In this document: positions 16,172 to 24,960 of the stretch, in pieces
Layout: each line of letters opens with the position of its first letter
Numbering within the stretch: the first letter of the stretch is position 1
NCBI RefSeq assembly: GCF_000621505.1
Contig: NZ_KK211290.1
Coordinates: 115,501-179,500, forward strand
Length of the DNA: 64,000 nucleotides
Direction of reading: 5' to 3'
DNA from: Ruminiclostridium cellobioparum DSM 1351 = ATCC 15832
GTDB lineage: Bacteria > Bacillota > Clostridia > Acetivibrionales > DSM-1351
Position numbers and translations under genes: made by a program
Notes under the pieces: model-generated
The model's database searches: none
The model's input: only the letters and a program-made list of their open reading frames with translations
Told to the model about the DNA's origin: nothing

Positions 16172-18478
16172 TTATAAATTATTTTGGTTATAACCGCAGG
16201 AAATACTCCCGCCGGCTTTACAGGAAAGTAATTTTCCGGCAACGCTGAAATCAATGCCGGCCGTATTTTCCGGACCGGATTTAATAGTTACCGAAGTTTT
16301 ATCTATTATTACAGTAAAAAGCTGCCCCTTCAGGTTAAGCTTAAATTCCAGGGAACTCCATGCATAAGGAAGCTTTGGATTTATGGCAGCAGCACTGCCG
16401 TCAAAGCCCACTCCTCCAAAGCCAAGAATTGCCGCCATCCAGGCACCTCCGTTGGCAGCCGGATGAGTACCGCCTATATATATGGTCCCGGCGTACTGCT
16501 TGGACTCCCCTGTCAGATCGATGGTAGCCGCCTTTAGAAAATATTTGTATGCCCATTCAGGATTACCCGTATCGGCTGCCAGCAGGGCATATACACAGGG
16601 ACTGAGGCTTGAACCGTGCTCTGTTCTTGGTTCGTAATATTCCCAGTTGGCTTTCTTGACCTCATGGGGATACCTGTCCTTAAACAGGTTGAGCATCAGC
16701 ACAGTATCGGCCTGCTTGAGTATTTTGGTTGTGGCGGCAATTCCGTTTCCGCCTCCAAGGTATTCATTGGGATTTATAATCCTCCCCTTGAGCTCCTGAA
16801 TACTTATGTCCTCCAATCTGTGATATCCGTCAAACTGCTCTATTACAAGGGATGTACCGTCAGGCTGCGGTATGTAGAGCAACTCATTCATTTCCCTCAG
16901 GGCATCCAACTCCGGGTTGAAATCCAGCTCTGCCATGAGCTTTTCATAAGCAGCGGCATGTTTGCTTTTCATCAGCTCCAGAGTTTTCACCGCCACCTCA
17001 AGCGTATGCTTTACCATCATATTCGTGAAAGCATTGTTGTTTACTCTTTCGTGATATTCATCCGGACCCGTCACATCCAGAATCTCATACCTGTTTTTAT
17101 CTTTCTTGAAATATGCATAGGACATCAGGAAACGGGAGCACTCCAGTATCACTTCGGCTCCGCCCTCCAGCAGTATGCTCTCATCGCCTGTGAGCCTGTA
17201 ATACTGCCATATGCCGTAAACTACATCTGTGCTTATATGAATCTGCTTATCCCTGAAATAAGTTCTCATGGGTCTTCCGGTGAAAACATCTGTCACGTTG
17301 AAATGCGTGCAGGCATCATCTCCGGTGTCCTGGCTTTCCCAGGCATAGTACGCTCCCCTGTAGCCGTACTCGGCTGCCTTTCTTCTGGCGCCGTCAAGTG
17401 TATGGACCCTGTACCTCATAAGATTTCTTGCAATGCCGGGATTGGTATACAGGAAGAAAGGCAGCATGAACATCTCGGTATCCCAGAATATTGCGCCCTT
17501 GTATACCTGCCCCGAAAGCCCTCTGGCAGGTATTGATGCCCTGTCGGAATGGGACGGAGCGATGGAAAGCAGGTGATAGATGCTGTACCGCAAGGCCTTC
17601 TGTGCGTCCTCATCACCGTGTATCTTCACATCCGACATCTTCCACCGCTCTTCCCACAGTGCCGCATTCTCTGCCGCCAACCGCACATAGCCCCTGCCTT
17701 TTGCAGCCAGGCAAGCCTCTTCTGCCGCTCGGGATACCGCTGTGGGGGATTCGGTTCTGTCAATATCATTGCCTGTATAGACCGCCACATATTTATAAAA
17801 CGAATAGGACTCTCCGGGCTGCGCCTCGAAGGAAATACATCTCAGAACCCGCCTGTCCTCTATTTTTATATCCATATGCGCGGCAAACAGTATGCCTAAC
17901 CCTTCGGCCACCGATACCGGGCAGCCCAGCTCTCCTGTCACCGAATTCAAAACGATGAGCTCCTGCTTCACCGCCGGCCGCATATCCTTTAAATGATGAC
18001 CGTTGATGTCCCAGACCTCTCCGTCTATACCCGTTTCTATGACGATCCGGCAGCTCCCGGCTGACTTTAATGAATATTTCATGCACATCAGGTGTACATC
18101 CGACAGCCCGAGAAACCTCTCGGTTTCCATGCTCACCCTGTTTCCTCCGGATGTGGTGAAAGTGCTTTCCCTTTTATGCAGGCCGGAATATATATCCAGA
18201 CTCTGCCTGTGCCCGGCTGCCTGACTGCCGGGCAGACCCAGTTCTTCATCATCACAGCTTAATCTTGTATAAAAACCGTTTGGAGCGTTTACCGGCTCCC
18301 TCCACTTATCTCCCACTTTGTCATACAAGCCCAGGAGATTGCAGGCCACCAGCCGGTCCTTTCCGAATTCCTCCAATGTGCCCCTGTAGCCCATATAACC
18401 GTTTCCCAGCAGGAATTTGTTTCCGTTCAGCTCTATGTTGTCTTTGTAGAAACCTTTTTCTTCTATTATCCAGGACAT
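16172..18478 (-). CDS. GH65 family glycoside phosphorylase (copy 1)
   Basis: A 768-residue cytosolic enzyme of the kojibiose/nigerose/maltose phosphorylase family. The general acid is Glu474 in TGPDEYHE; FWDTEMF lies near 331, KQAD near 588 and the phosphate-binding HGSS at 621-624. It cleaves an alpha-glucoside with phosphate to give beta-glucose 1-phosphate. The linkage cannot be read from sequence alone. The ATG at 18478 follows GGGAGG, while 16 extra upstream codons belong to the hairpin repeat. It lies between a second GH65 gene of identical length and pgmB. Confidence 0.92.
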   Translation of the reverse strand: MSWIIEEKGFYKDNIELNGNKFLLGNGYMGYRGTLEEFGKDRLVACNLLGLYDKVGDKWREPVNAPNGFYTRLSCDDEELGLPGSQAAGHRQSLDIYSGLHKRESTFTTSGGNRVSMETERFLGLSDVHLMCMKYSLKSAGSCRIVIETGIDGEVWDINGHHLKDMRPAVKQELIVLNSVTGELGCPVSVAEGLGILFAAHMDIKIEDRRVLRCISFEAQPGESYSFYKYVAVYTGNDIDRTESPTAVSRAAEEACLAAKGRGYVRLAAENAALWEERWKMSDVKIHGDEDAQKALRYSIYHLLSIAPSHSDRASIPARGLSGQVYKGAIFWDTEMFMLPFFLYTNPGIARNLMRYRVHTLDGARRKAAEYGYRGAYYAWESQDTGDDACTHFNVTDVFTGRPMRTYFRDKQIHISTDVVYGIWQYYRLTGDESILLEGGAEVILECSRFLMSYAYFKKDKNRYEILDVTGPDEYHERVNNNAFTNMMVKHTLEVAVKTLELMKSKHAAAYEKLMAELDFNPELDALREMNELLYIPQPDGTSLVIEQFDGYHRLEDISIQELKGRIINPNEYLGGGNGIAATTKILKQADTVLMLNLFKDRYPHEVKKANWEYYEPRTEHGSSLSPCVYALLAADTGNPEWAYKYFLKAATIDLTGESKQYAGTIYIGGTHPAANGGAWMAAILGFGGVGFDGSAAAINPKLPYAWSSLEFKLNLKGQLFTVIIDKTSVTIKSGPENTAGIDFSVAGKLLSCKAGGSISCGYNQNNL

Positions 18479-18482
18479 ATTA

Positions 18483-18590
18483 ACCTCCCAAGCCATGTTA
18501 TGGCTTTGAGCCGCAATTGCGGCCACAAAATGTAATGAAAACTTATATCCTTTATCGCAATGTGGCGAATAAAGGAGGTTAATTGGCCAT
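18483..18590 (-). repeat. hairpin leader repeat, copy B (before GH65 copy 1)
   Basis: The best-formed copy. The minus strand shows the perfect hairpin GCCGC-AATT-GCGGC, then AGCCATAACATGGCT, then GGGAGG and the ATG. Its far part, with AATAAAGGAGGTTAA and GGCCAT, aligns with copy A over about 108 bases, and carries a further stem CCTTTAT/ATAAAGG. Confidence 0.75.
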
Positions 18591-18592
18591 GC

Positions 18593-18622
18593 ACCACATC
18601 AGCGGCCACAGCCAGTTATGCG
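18593..18622 (-). repeat. hairpin leader repeat, copy D (partial)
   Basis: Next to copy B and just after the GH65 copy 2 stop codon. On the plus strand CCACAT-N4-GGCCACA-N4-GTTATGC matches copy C in block order, roughly 21 of 30 positions by eye. It lacks the ribosome-binding site part. Confidence 0.5.
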
Positions 18623-18624
18623 AC

Positions 18625-20931
18625 TCAGCCCCTCCATTCCTCAGGAACGGTGATTTCCAGAGCTTCTCCTCCTATGCTGTAATCTTTCCCGTATATCTTT
18701 ATCTTTGTCTCCAAAGAATTGATGGTTTTAAATATGACCATATCCTTCATAACCTTCACTTCCAGAATTGCATTTCTGTAGAGCACTCTGAAGCTGTAGG
18801 ATTTCCATGCAGCAGGTATTGACGGATTGAACAGGAGCATTTCGCCGTCGGATCTCATACCTCCGAAACCGTAAACTATATTGACCCATGCAGCGGCAAT
18901 GGAAGTGGTATGCAAACCTTCCCTGGTGTTTCTGTTATAGTTGTCCAGGTCCATACGGGTTGCAAAACTGAAGAAGTCAAAGGCTTCCCTGTGACGTCCA
19001 AGCTCGGAGGCCAGAACCGAGTGAACCGACGGTGAAAGCGAGGATTCATGTATGCATCTGGGTTCATAGAATTCGTAATTTACTTTTTTGCTCTGACAGG
19101 AAAAATCCTGATTGTACAGGAACATGAACATCAGCACATCGGGCTGCTTGATCATGTCATTTCTGTATATCCTGTCATAGGACCAGTTGTGATAAAGGGG
19201 GAAATCCGTAACAGGTATGGCTTTTATATCAATATGCGGCAGATCGAAGTACCCTTCGTGCTGTTCATATATCCCTGTCGCTTCCTCCAGAGGAATCCTC
19301 ATATTTTCAGCCATACGGCTCCAGTTATCCAATTCGGCCTCATCAAGGCCGAGCTTCTTTTGAATCTGTGTATATGCTTCGGGTTTAACTGCTTTAGTCT
19401 CCGATAAAACACCGATAGTATACTCAAAGGTCTTTTTGGCCATAAAATTTGTGTAGCAGTTATTGTTGACCATCATCTGGAATTCATCGGGACCCATGAC
19501 ACCATAATACCCGAATTTGCCCGTTCTGGAGCTCCATTGGCCTCTTGTGGCAAGGAAGCGGCATATCTGCACCAGCATCTCCAAACCCTTTTCATACAGG
19601 AAGGCCTTATCCCCCGTAATCTTTACATAATGCCTGATGCCATAGGCCACTGCCGTACTTGGCTGGAATTGGAGACTTGCATGCTGCCATAGTGTGCAGC
19701 TCTCTGTTCCGTCCAGTGTCGCTATGGGATAGCATGCTCCGTCACAGTCCAGGTCTCCCGCCCGTTCAATTGCCTGCGGAAGTGTGTTGTACCTGTACTC
19801 GAGCAGGTTCCTTGCCGCTTTGGTGTTGTTGAAGAGATAAAAGGGCAGGCAATAGGTTTCTGTATCCCAGAAGGCATTTCCACCGTATGCTTCCCCGGTC
19901 AGTCCCTTTGCCCCGATATTCATGCCGGAATCCTCACCGTGATAAGTCTGGTGCATCTGAAAAATACAGTATCTTATTCCCTGCTGGTTGTCGTCATCAC
20001 CCTCAATGGATACATCAAAAGTATTCCAGATATCATTCCAGTAAGCTCTATTTTCGGCCAGGACCTCATCGTATTTCTTTGCGCCGTACAGTTTTGCAAG
20101 TTCACTTCCCTCAGACCACACGTTTTCAGGATTTTTAACCGTATTCTTTTCGGCATGCACCACAGCCGTCCTGTCAAAGCAAGTCTCTTTACCCTTGTCC
20201 AGGGCCATATCAAAACCCAGATAATTCAATTTATCCTTCTCAACATATGTATAATCCAATGGTTGTTTACTTTGTATCTTAAATCCGGCATATACCATCT
20301 GCCTGCTTGATTTGGTCCTTCCCAGGCTTCCTGTGACGCCGTCCGAAATTCCCTGTTTCAGACAATCCCAAAGACTTCTTTGCATGGTCTCATGTATGGG
20401 TGAGAAGTCAAGACCGGCTTTGACTGCAATTTTTTCCGAAAAATTCACAGGTTCAAGTGTAATCCGCTGGCAGCCCAGCCTGGGTGTTATCATGCTCAAA
20501 AATCTTGAGAACTTCACCCTGAGTTCCTTCCCGTTTTTTGTATGCCATAGGAACTCTCTGGTCAATACACCTGTTTTCATATCCAGCCTTCTCTTGAAGC
20601 TGCTGATTCTACTCTTTGCAAGATCAAGTTCCTCTCCATCCAGTTCCAATCTGGTGTAAAGCCAGTCAACACCGTTAACCATAAAGGTGCCGCGGTTTGA
20701 AATGCCCTTATAGGCGGATTTTTCCGTTATATTTTCTTCGTATATGCCGTTAAGATAACTTCCCTGCAGCTTATCCCCGCTGTAACCCTCTTCAAAATAT
20801 CCGCGTACTCCCATGTACTCATTGCCAAGGGAAAATATCGATTCGGATACGCGGCCGTATTCAGGATCAAAGCCTTCTTCAATTACCTCCCACGGACAAA
20901 CCTTAAAATATCTATCTGCAAATTTACCCAT
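18625..20931 (-). CDS. GH65 family glycoside phosphorylase (copy 2)
   Basis: Also 768 residues, but clearly divergent from the neighbouring GH65. The general acid is Glu483 in MGPDEFQM, FWDTETY lies near 354, KQPD near 594 and HESSLSP follows. The HGSS of copy 1 is HESS here, and DEYHE becomes DEFQM, so the acceptor specificity probably differs. Two phosphorylases in one operon suggest either two linkages in one substrate or two disaccharides. GGAGG five bases before the ATG supports the start. It follows the binding-protein gene after a stable hairpin. Confidence 0.92.
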   Translation of the reverse strand: MGKFADRYFKVCPWEVIEEGFDPEYGRVSESIFSLGNEYMGVRGYFEEGYSGDKLQGSYLNGIYEENITEKSAYKGISNRGTFMVNGVDWLYTRLELDGEELDLAKSRISSFKRRLDMKTGVLTREFLWHTKNGKELRVKFSRFLSMITPRLGCQRITLEPVNFSEKIAVKAGLDFSPIHETMQRSLWDCLKQGISDGVTGSLGRTKSSRQMVYAGFKIQSKQPLDYTYVEKDKLNYLGFDMALDKGKETCFDRTAVVHAEKNTVKNPENVWSEGSELAKLYGAKKYDEVLAENRAYWNDIWNTFDVSIEGDDDNQQGIRYCIFQMHQTYHGEDSGMNIGAKGLTGEAYGGNAFWDTETYCLPFYLFNNTKAARNLLEYRYNTLPQAIERAGDLDCDGACYPIATLDGTESCTLWQHASLQFQPSTAVAYGIRHYVKITGDKAFLYEKGLEMLVQICRFLATRGQWSSRTGKFGYYGVMGPDEFQMMVNNNCYTNFMAKKTFEYTIGVLSETKAVKPEAYTQIQKKLGLDEAELDNWSRMAENMRIPLEEATGIYEQHEGYFDLPHIDIKAIPVTDFPLYHNWSYDRIYRNDMIKQPDVLMFMFLYNQDFSCQSKKVNYEFYEPRCIHESSLSPSVHSVLASELGRHREAFDFFSFATRMDLDNYNRNTREGLHTTSIAAAWVNIVYGFGGMRSDGEMLLFNPSIPAAWKSYSFRVLYRNAILEVKVMKDMVIFKTINSLETKIKIYGKDYSIGGEALEITVPEEWRG

Positions 20932-21018
20932 ATAGCCTCCATTTTTTAACCACAGTGTTTATGCTCCATGTATTACAATTACATTTTTTATAAATATTTA
21001 CTTCATCAAACTAAAGAA

Positions 21019-21046
21019 GGTTGGCACAGAACCAGCTGTGCCAACC
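21019..21046 (-). promoter_or_regulatory. intercistronic hairpin after the second binding-protein gene
   Basis: GGTTGGCACAG (21019-21029) pairs perfectly with CTGTGCCAACC (21036-21046). The minus strand has only a broken T run after it, so readthrough into the GH65 genes is likely. The same layout follows the other two binding-protein genes. Confidence 0.65.
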
Positions 21047-21069
21047 AACCTTTCAGTAAAGAGCATTAA

Positions 21070-22650
21070 TTATTTCTTTTTAGCTGCTACAAATTCATCC
21101 AGCTGTTTTTGTTTCTCTGCAATAACTTTTTCCATTCCGGCTGCCTTTAAGGCGTCGTTGAACTTTGGAATTGTTGTTGCGGGGTCTACCGACCCTGAGT
21201 ATATGGCACCTGTGTACTGCTTGATTACGTTGTTGTAAGCAGCAACTTCGTTCTTTACAGGTGTTGGATCAAAACTGAAACCGAGAGCTGCCGATCTGTC
21301 GGCGCTGTCGTTGAACTTCTTGTACTGGTCGTAAATATCCTTCTCATCCGATTCCCACAGATAGTTAAGTGTTACGTCACCCATCAGCCAGCTCATATTC
21401 AGGTTATAAGTTGAATTTTCAGCTGTCATTCCATCCGGATACTTGATGGTATTTTCGTCGGCTTTCACATAGTCCTTACCTTCAATACCCCAGTTCAGCA
21501 GGTTAACAAGGTATTTGTCCTTATGAAGCAGGTTTGCGAACATTACAGAACGTGCAGGATCGTTTGCTGTGCTTGGTACTGCAAGTATGGCACTTGCTGC
21601 GTCACTTGTGGTCATATACGGCTTATCCATAGGGATATAGATTACAGGCATACCGCACTGGCGGCCTTCCTGTGCTGCTATGCCCGGTTTTCCTGACTGG
21701 CCGTAACCTGCTGCTTTTTTAGCTTTAACAGCCAGATATTCCATCTGGGTTGTTGAAGCAGCATCTTTATTTATATAGCCCTTTGTAAACCATTCGCGGG
21801 TTAATTTGGCAGCGTCCATGAAATCCTGCTGTTCAAACATGTTTACAACCTTTGTATCACCAGCCGTTCTGCTGATGCAGCCCGGGCCGTCACCAAGAGT
21901 ATCATAGGCATTGATGGCCATCATCTGAACCATTGGTGAGTTTTCAGATCTTGCTGCCAGAGGGGACATTCCGGGTTCGCCCTTTTTTATTTTTTCGAGG
22001 TAGGGAGTCAGGTCGGACCATGTCTTGACTGTATCGGCGCTGATACCGTATTTGTCTGCTATTTCCTTATTGAAAATCAAACCTTTATCGGCAGCCCATT
22101 CCTTGTAGCCTGTAAGACCATAAGCCTTGCCGCCTATAAAGCCGGCTTCTCTAACATCCTGCGGAACTGTTGCCAGATAGTCGGGAGCATATTGTGCAAT
22201 CAAATCATCTACTGCAAGAATTTGTTTCTTTGCTGCGAACTGCGCTTCAAACATCCAGGATGCAGTAAACATCAAATCAAATTTCTCACCTGAAGCAAAC
22301 ATAAGATTAACTTTATTAGCGTAATTTCCCCATGAAATCGGACGGTATTCCAAAGTAGCGTTTATTTTCTCTGTCAGATATTTACTCGCTTCTTCATTTA
22401 CTGCCGCCAAATTCTTAGGAGTTTCACCCATTGTTACAAAAACAAGCTTTACAGGTTTCAATGTCTTGGGATCAATCGCGCCTGCTTCGGTTGAAGCAGC
22501 AGCGGTTGATTCGGCAGCTGCAGTCGATACAGCAGCTGTTTCAGTTGAAGTGCTCGCAGCTGAAGATGTGGTTGAACTGCCGCATCCCGAGAGAGCCATG
22601 GTAACTGAGAATGAAACTGCCAATAACAAAGTTCCAATCCTTTTTTTCAT
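21070..22650 (-). CDS. Lpl/YtcQ-type sugar-binding lipoprotein
   Basis: A 526-residue extracellular solute-binding protein of the large class paired with LplB/LplC permeases. The signal peptide ends in lipobox LSGC, followed by a Ser/Thr/Ala-rich linker to about residue 60. GGAGGG upstream of the ATG supports the start. In this operon the permease genes come first, unlike the other two systems in the window. It is likely to capture an alpha-linked gluco-oligosaccharide for the GH65 enzymes (inference). Confidence 0.92.
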   Translation of the reverse strand: MKKRIGTLLLAVSFSVTMALSGCGSSTTSSAASTSTETAAVSTAAAESTAAASTEAGAIDPKTLKPVKLVFVTMGETPKNLAAVNEEASKYLTEKINATLEYRPISWGNYANKVNLMFASGEKFDLMFTASWMFEAQFAAKKQILAVDDLIAQYAPDYLATVPQDVREAGFIGGKAYGLTGYKEWAADKGLIFNKEIADKYGISADTVKTWSDLTPYLEKIKKGEPGMSPLAARSENSPMVQMMAINAYDTLGDGPGCISRTAGDTKVVNMFEQQDFMDAAKLTREWFTKGYINKDAASTTQMEYLAVKAKKAAGYGQSGKPGIAAQEGRQCGMPVIYIPMDKPYMTTSDAASAILAVPSTANDPARSVMFANLLHKDKYLVNLLNWGIEGKDYVKADENTIKYPDGMTAENSTYNLNMSWLMGDVTLNYLWESDEKDIYDQYKKFNDSADRSAALGFSFDPTPVKNEVAAYNNVIKQYTGAIYSGSVDPATTIPKFNDALKAAGMEKVIAEKQKQLDEFVAAKKK

Positions 22651-22699
22651 TTTATACCCTCCATATAAAACTGTATTAATAATCAGGCCTTTACCTGTA

Positions 22700-23581
22700 T
22701 TATCCTTTCACCGCTCCAATAGTCAATCCCTTTATAAAGTATTTCTGGAAGAAGGGATATGCAAATATTATGGGACCTATTGCCACGATTGCCATGGCCA
22801 TTCTGGAGGTCTCCTGCGGAAGGGAGGCCAGAGAAGCCGACATGTTATTGCTCTTGGTGTTTTGTGCAAGATACTGGATGTTCAGCAAAATACTCTGTAA
22901 AACGTACTGCATACTGTAGTTATCGTGATTGACCTGGAAAATCATACTGTTATACCAGTCATTCCAGTATGCCAGCGTGGCGAACAATCCTATGGTGGCA
23001 TATACCGGCTTGGACAGGGGTATGACTATCTGGGCAAATATCCTGAACTCGCCTGCGCCATCCATATTGGCCGCCTCCAGAAGTTCCCCCGGTATTGTAT
23101 TCAGAAAGAACGTTCTCATTATCAACACGTTGAATCCGTTGAGGAGAAGCCCCGGAACAACCAGAGCCCAAATATTGTCGCTAAAGTGCAGATAATTTTT
23201 CATTACGATATACCAGGGAACCAGACCGCCATTGAATAGGATGGTCAGCACCACAAACATTGTGAAGAACTTTCTGAATGGCATGCTCTTTCTGGAGAGC
23301 GGATAAGCCAGTGCAGAAGTTATTATCATACAGGTCAGAGTCCCTACAACCGTTGCAAAGATAGTATTGCCGTAAGCTCTTAATAAAACATGCGGATCAT
23401 TAAATATGTACTGATAGGCATAGGTTGAAAATTCATGTGGTAACAGCGAGTACCCGTATTTATTTATTGAATCCTCGCTGGAAAATGATATTGCAACTAC
23501 CAGCAGTACCGGTAGGATTGCCGCAGCAGAACAAAATATGAATATAACATGTATTAACCAGTGAGTTCTGTTATTTTTCAT
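22700..23581 (-). CDS. LplC/YtcP-type sugar ABC permease
   Basis: A 293-residue membrane permease with six hydrophobic segments. The EAA loop reads EAANMDGAGEFRIF...VIPLSKP. It has the typical LplC C-terminus FQKYFIKGLTIGAVKG. AGGAGG precedes the ATG. It pairs with the protein encoded by 23704-24669. Confidence 0.94.
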   Translation of the reverse strand: MKNNRTHWLIHVIFIFCSAAAILPVLLVVAISFSSEDSINKYGYSLLPHEFSTYAYQYIFNDPHVLLRAYGNTIFATVVGTLTCMIITSALAYPLSRKSMPFRKFFTMFVVLTILFNGGLVPWYIVMKNYLHFSDNIWALVVPGLLLNGFNVLIMRTFFLNTIPGELLEAANMDGAGEFRIFAQIVIPLSKPVYATIGLFATLAYWNDWYNSMIFQVNHDNYSMQYVLQSILLNIQYLAQNTKSNNMSASLASLPQETSRMAMAIVAIGPIIFAYPFFQKYFIKGLTIGAVKG

Positions 23582-23703
23582 TTTTTACCGACCTCCATAA
23601 GCCGTTGATGGATGTGAGCCTTTTTTTAATTTAACCGGAACGTTTACTGCACATTTAATTAAAATTTACCCGAATATTTTTTGAATAAATAATTATATAT
23701 TCG

Positions 23704-24669
23704 CTAGAATAGAGCATTTTCGGGACTGATTTTACGAACCACCAGATTTGTAGTGAGCACCAGCAGGAAACCCACCACCGACTGGTAAAAGCCCGCTGCC
23801 GATGACATACCGATATCTCCCATGTTTACAAGGCTGTTGTACACATATGTATCAATAACATTTGTTACGGGCAGCAGGGTGCCGGAACCCATTGGAAGCT
23901 GGTAAAACAGACCGAAATCCGAATAGAATATTCTTCCTATGGAGAGAATTGTCATAATGACCATAACAGGCACCAGCAGAGGGATAGTTATATATTTGAC
24001 CTGCTGCCATTTCCTGGCGCCGTCTATTGTGGCGGCTTCATAATATTCCGTATCTATCCCGGTCATTGCCGAGATGTATATAATGCTGCCGTATCCCACG
24101 TTTTTCCATGCATTTGTTATAACCAGTATAAAAGGCCAGTATTTTGGCTCCAGATACCATGATATGGGTTCGATGCCAAAAGATTTCAATATGTACCTGT
24201 TGACAAGTCCGGAATCAGGATTCAGCAGCGAATATACCAGATATGCAACAATTACTGCCGACAGAAAGAACGGAAGCAGTACCGCGCTCTGGTAAAATCT
24301 CTTTGAATAACGGTTGCGTACTTCATTTAATAAAATTGCCATGGTTACCGACATGACTAAATTGACCACTATGAAAACAGCATTGTAGCCCAAAGTATTC
24401 CGGGTCATTATAAATGCGTCAGGCGTTTCAAACAGATATCTGAAATTATCAAACCCAACCGTAGGGCTGAACAAAAATCCATCTTCAAAGTTATAATTTT
24501 TAAAGGCAATTATAATACCAAACATCGGGATATAATTATTCAGCAGCATATAAATTATACCCGGCAGCATCAAAAGATAAAGCACCTTGTGCCGCAATAC
24601 GGCATTCCACATGTTCCGTCTTTTGATAGAGCTGATCCTGTTGCTTTCAACTTTAACGATTGTATCCAT
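23704..24669 (-). CDS. LplB/YteP-type sugar ABC permease
   Basis: A 321-residue membrane permease. The EAA loop reads EAATIDGARKWQQV...TIPLLVP. The frame is open eight more codons to a TTG, but AGGAGA is well spaced only for the ATG at 24669. It is the first gene of the transporter unit and is preceded by a 290-base gap that contains the terminator of the regulator genes; the YesN-type regulator probably acts there. Confidence 0.93.
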   Translation of the reverse strand: MDTIVKVESNRISSIKRRNMWNAVLRHKVLYLLMLPGIIYMLLNNYIPMFGIIIAFKNYNFEDGFLFSPTVGFDNFRYLFETPDAFIMTRNTLGYNAVFIVVNLVMSVTMAILLNEVRNRYSKRFYQSAVLLPFFLSAVIVAYLVYSLLNPDSGLVNRYILKSFGIEPISWYLEPKYWPFILVITNAWKNVGYGSIIYISAMTGIDTEYYEAATIDGARKWQQVKYITIPLLVPVMVIMTILSIGRIFYSDFGLFYQLPMGSGTLLPVTNVIDTYVYNSLVNMGDIGMSSAAGFYQSVVGFLLVLTTNLVVRKISPENALF

Positions 24670-24822
24670 TTGAAAGGTCTCCTGTAAATTCAATTGTGAC
24701 TGGTTGCCTGGAATCTATGTTTGTATTATATAACCTCATGTGAAGTTGACTCTACCATATCCGTGACATCATATGTAACAATTGTTACCTCTTTTTCAAG
24801 ATGAGATTTGTATAATTCGCAC

Positions 24823-24886
24823 AAAAAAAGGCACTGGTGCCCGAGTGAATAAAATTTATTCATTGTGCACCAGCCCCTTCACAGTA
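24823..24886 (-). terminator. composite two-stem terminator after the response regulator
   Basis: Stem CTGGTGC/GCACCAG encloses TGAATAAA/TTTATTCA (24846-24853 with 24855-24862); seven T follow on the minus strand. It is closely related to 84-145. Confidence 0.75.
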
Positions 24887-24960
24887 AGTAAATTAAATTA
24901 ACGCGTTGTGCTAGTTAATTTAATTATAATGCCAGTTTTAAATTAATCCAGGCCCTGCAG

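Noticed and set aside
16616-17536. 306-codon open frame opposite GH65 copy 1
   Set aside because: Long antisense frames are common opposite regular coding sequence. The GH65 frame has catalytic motifs throughout, whereas this one has none.
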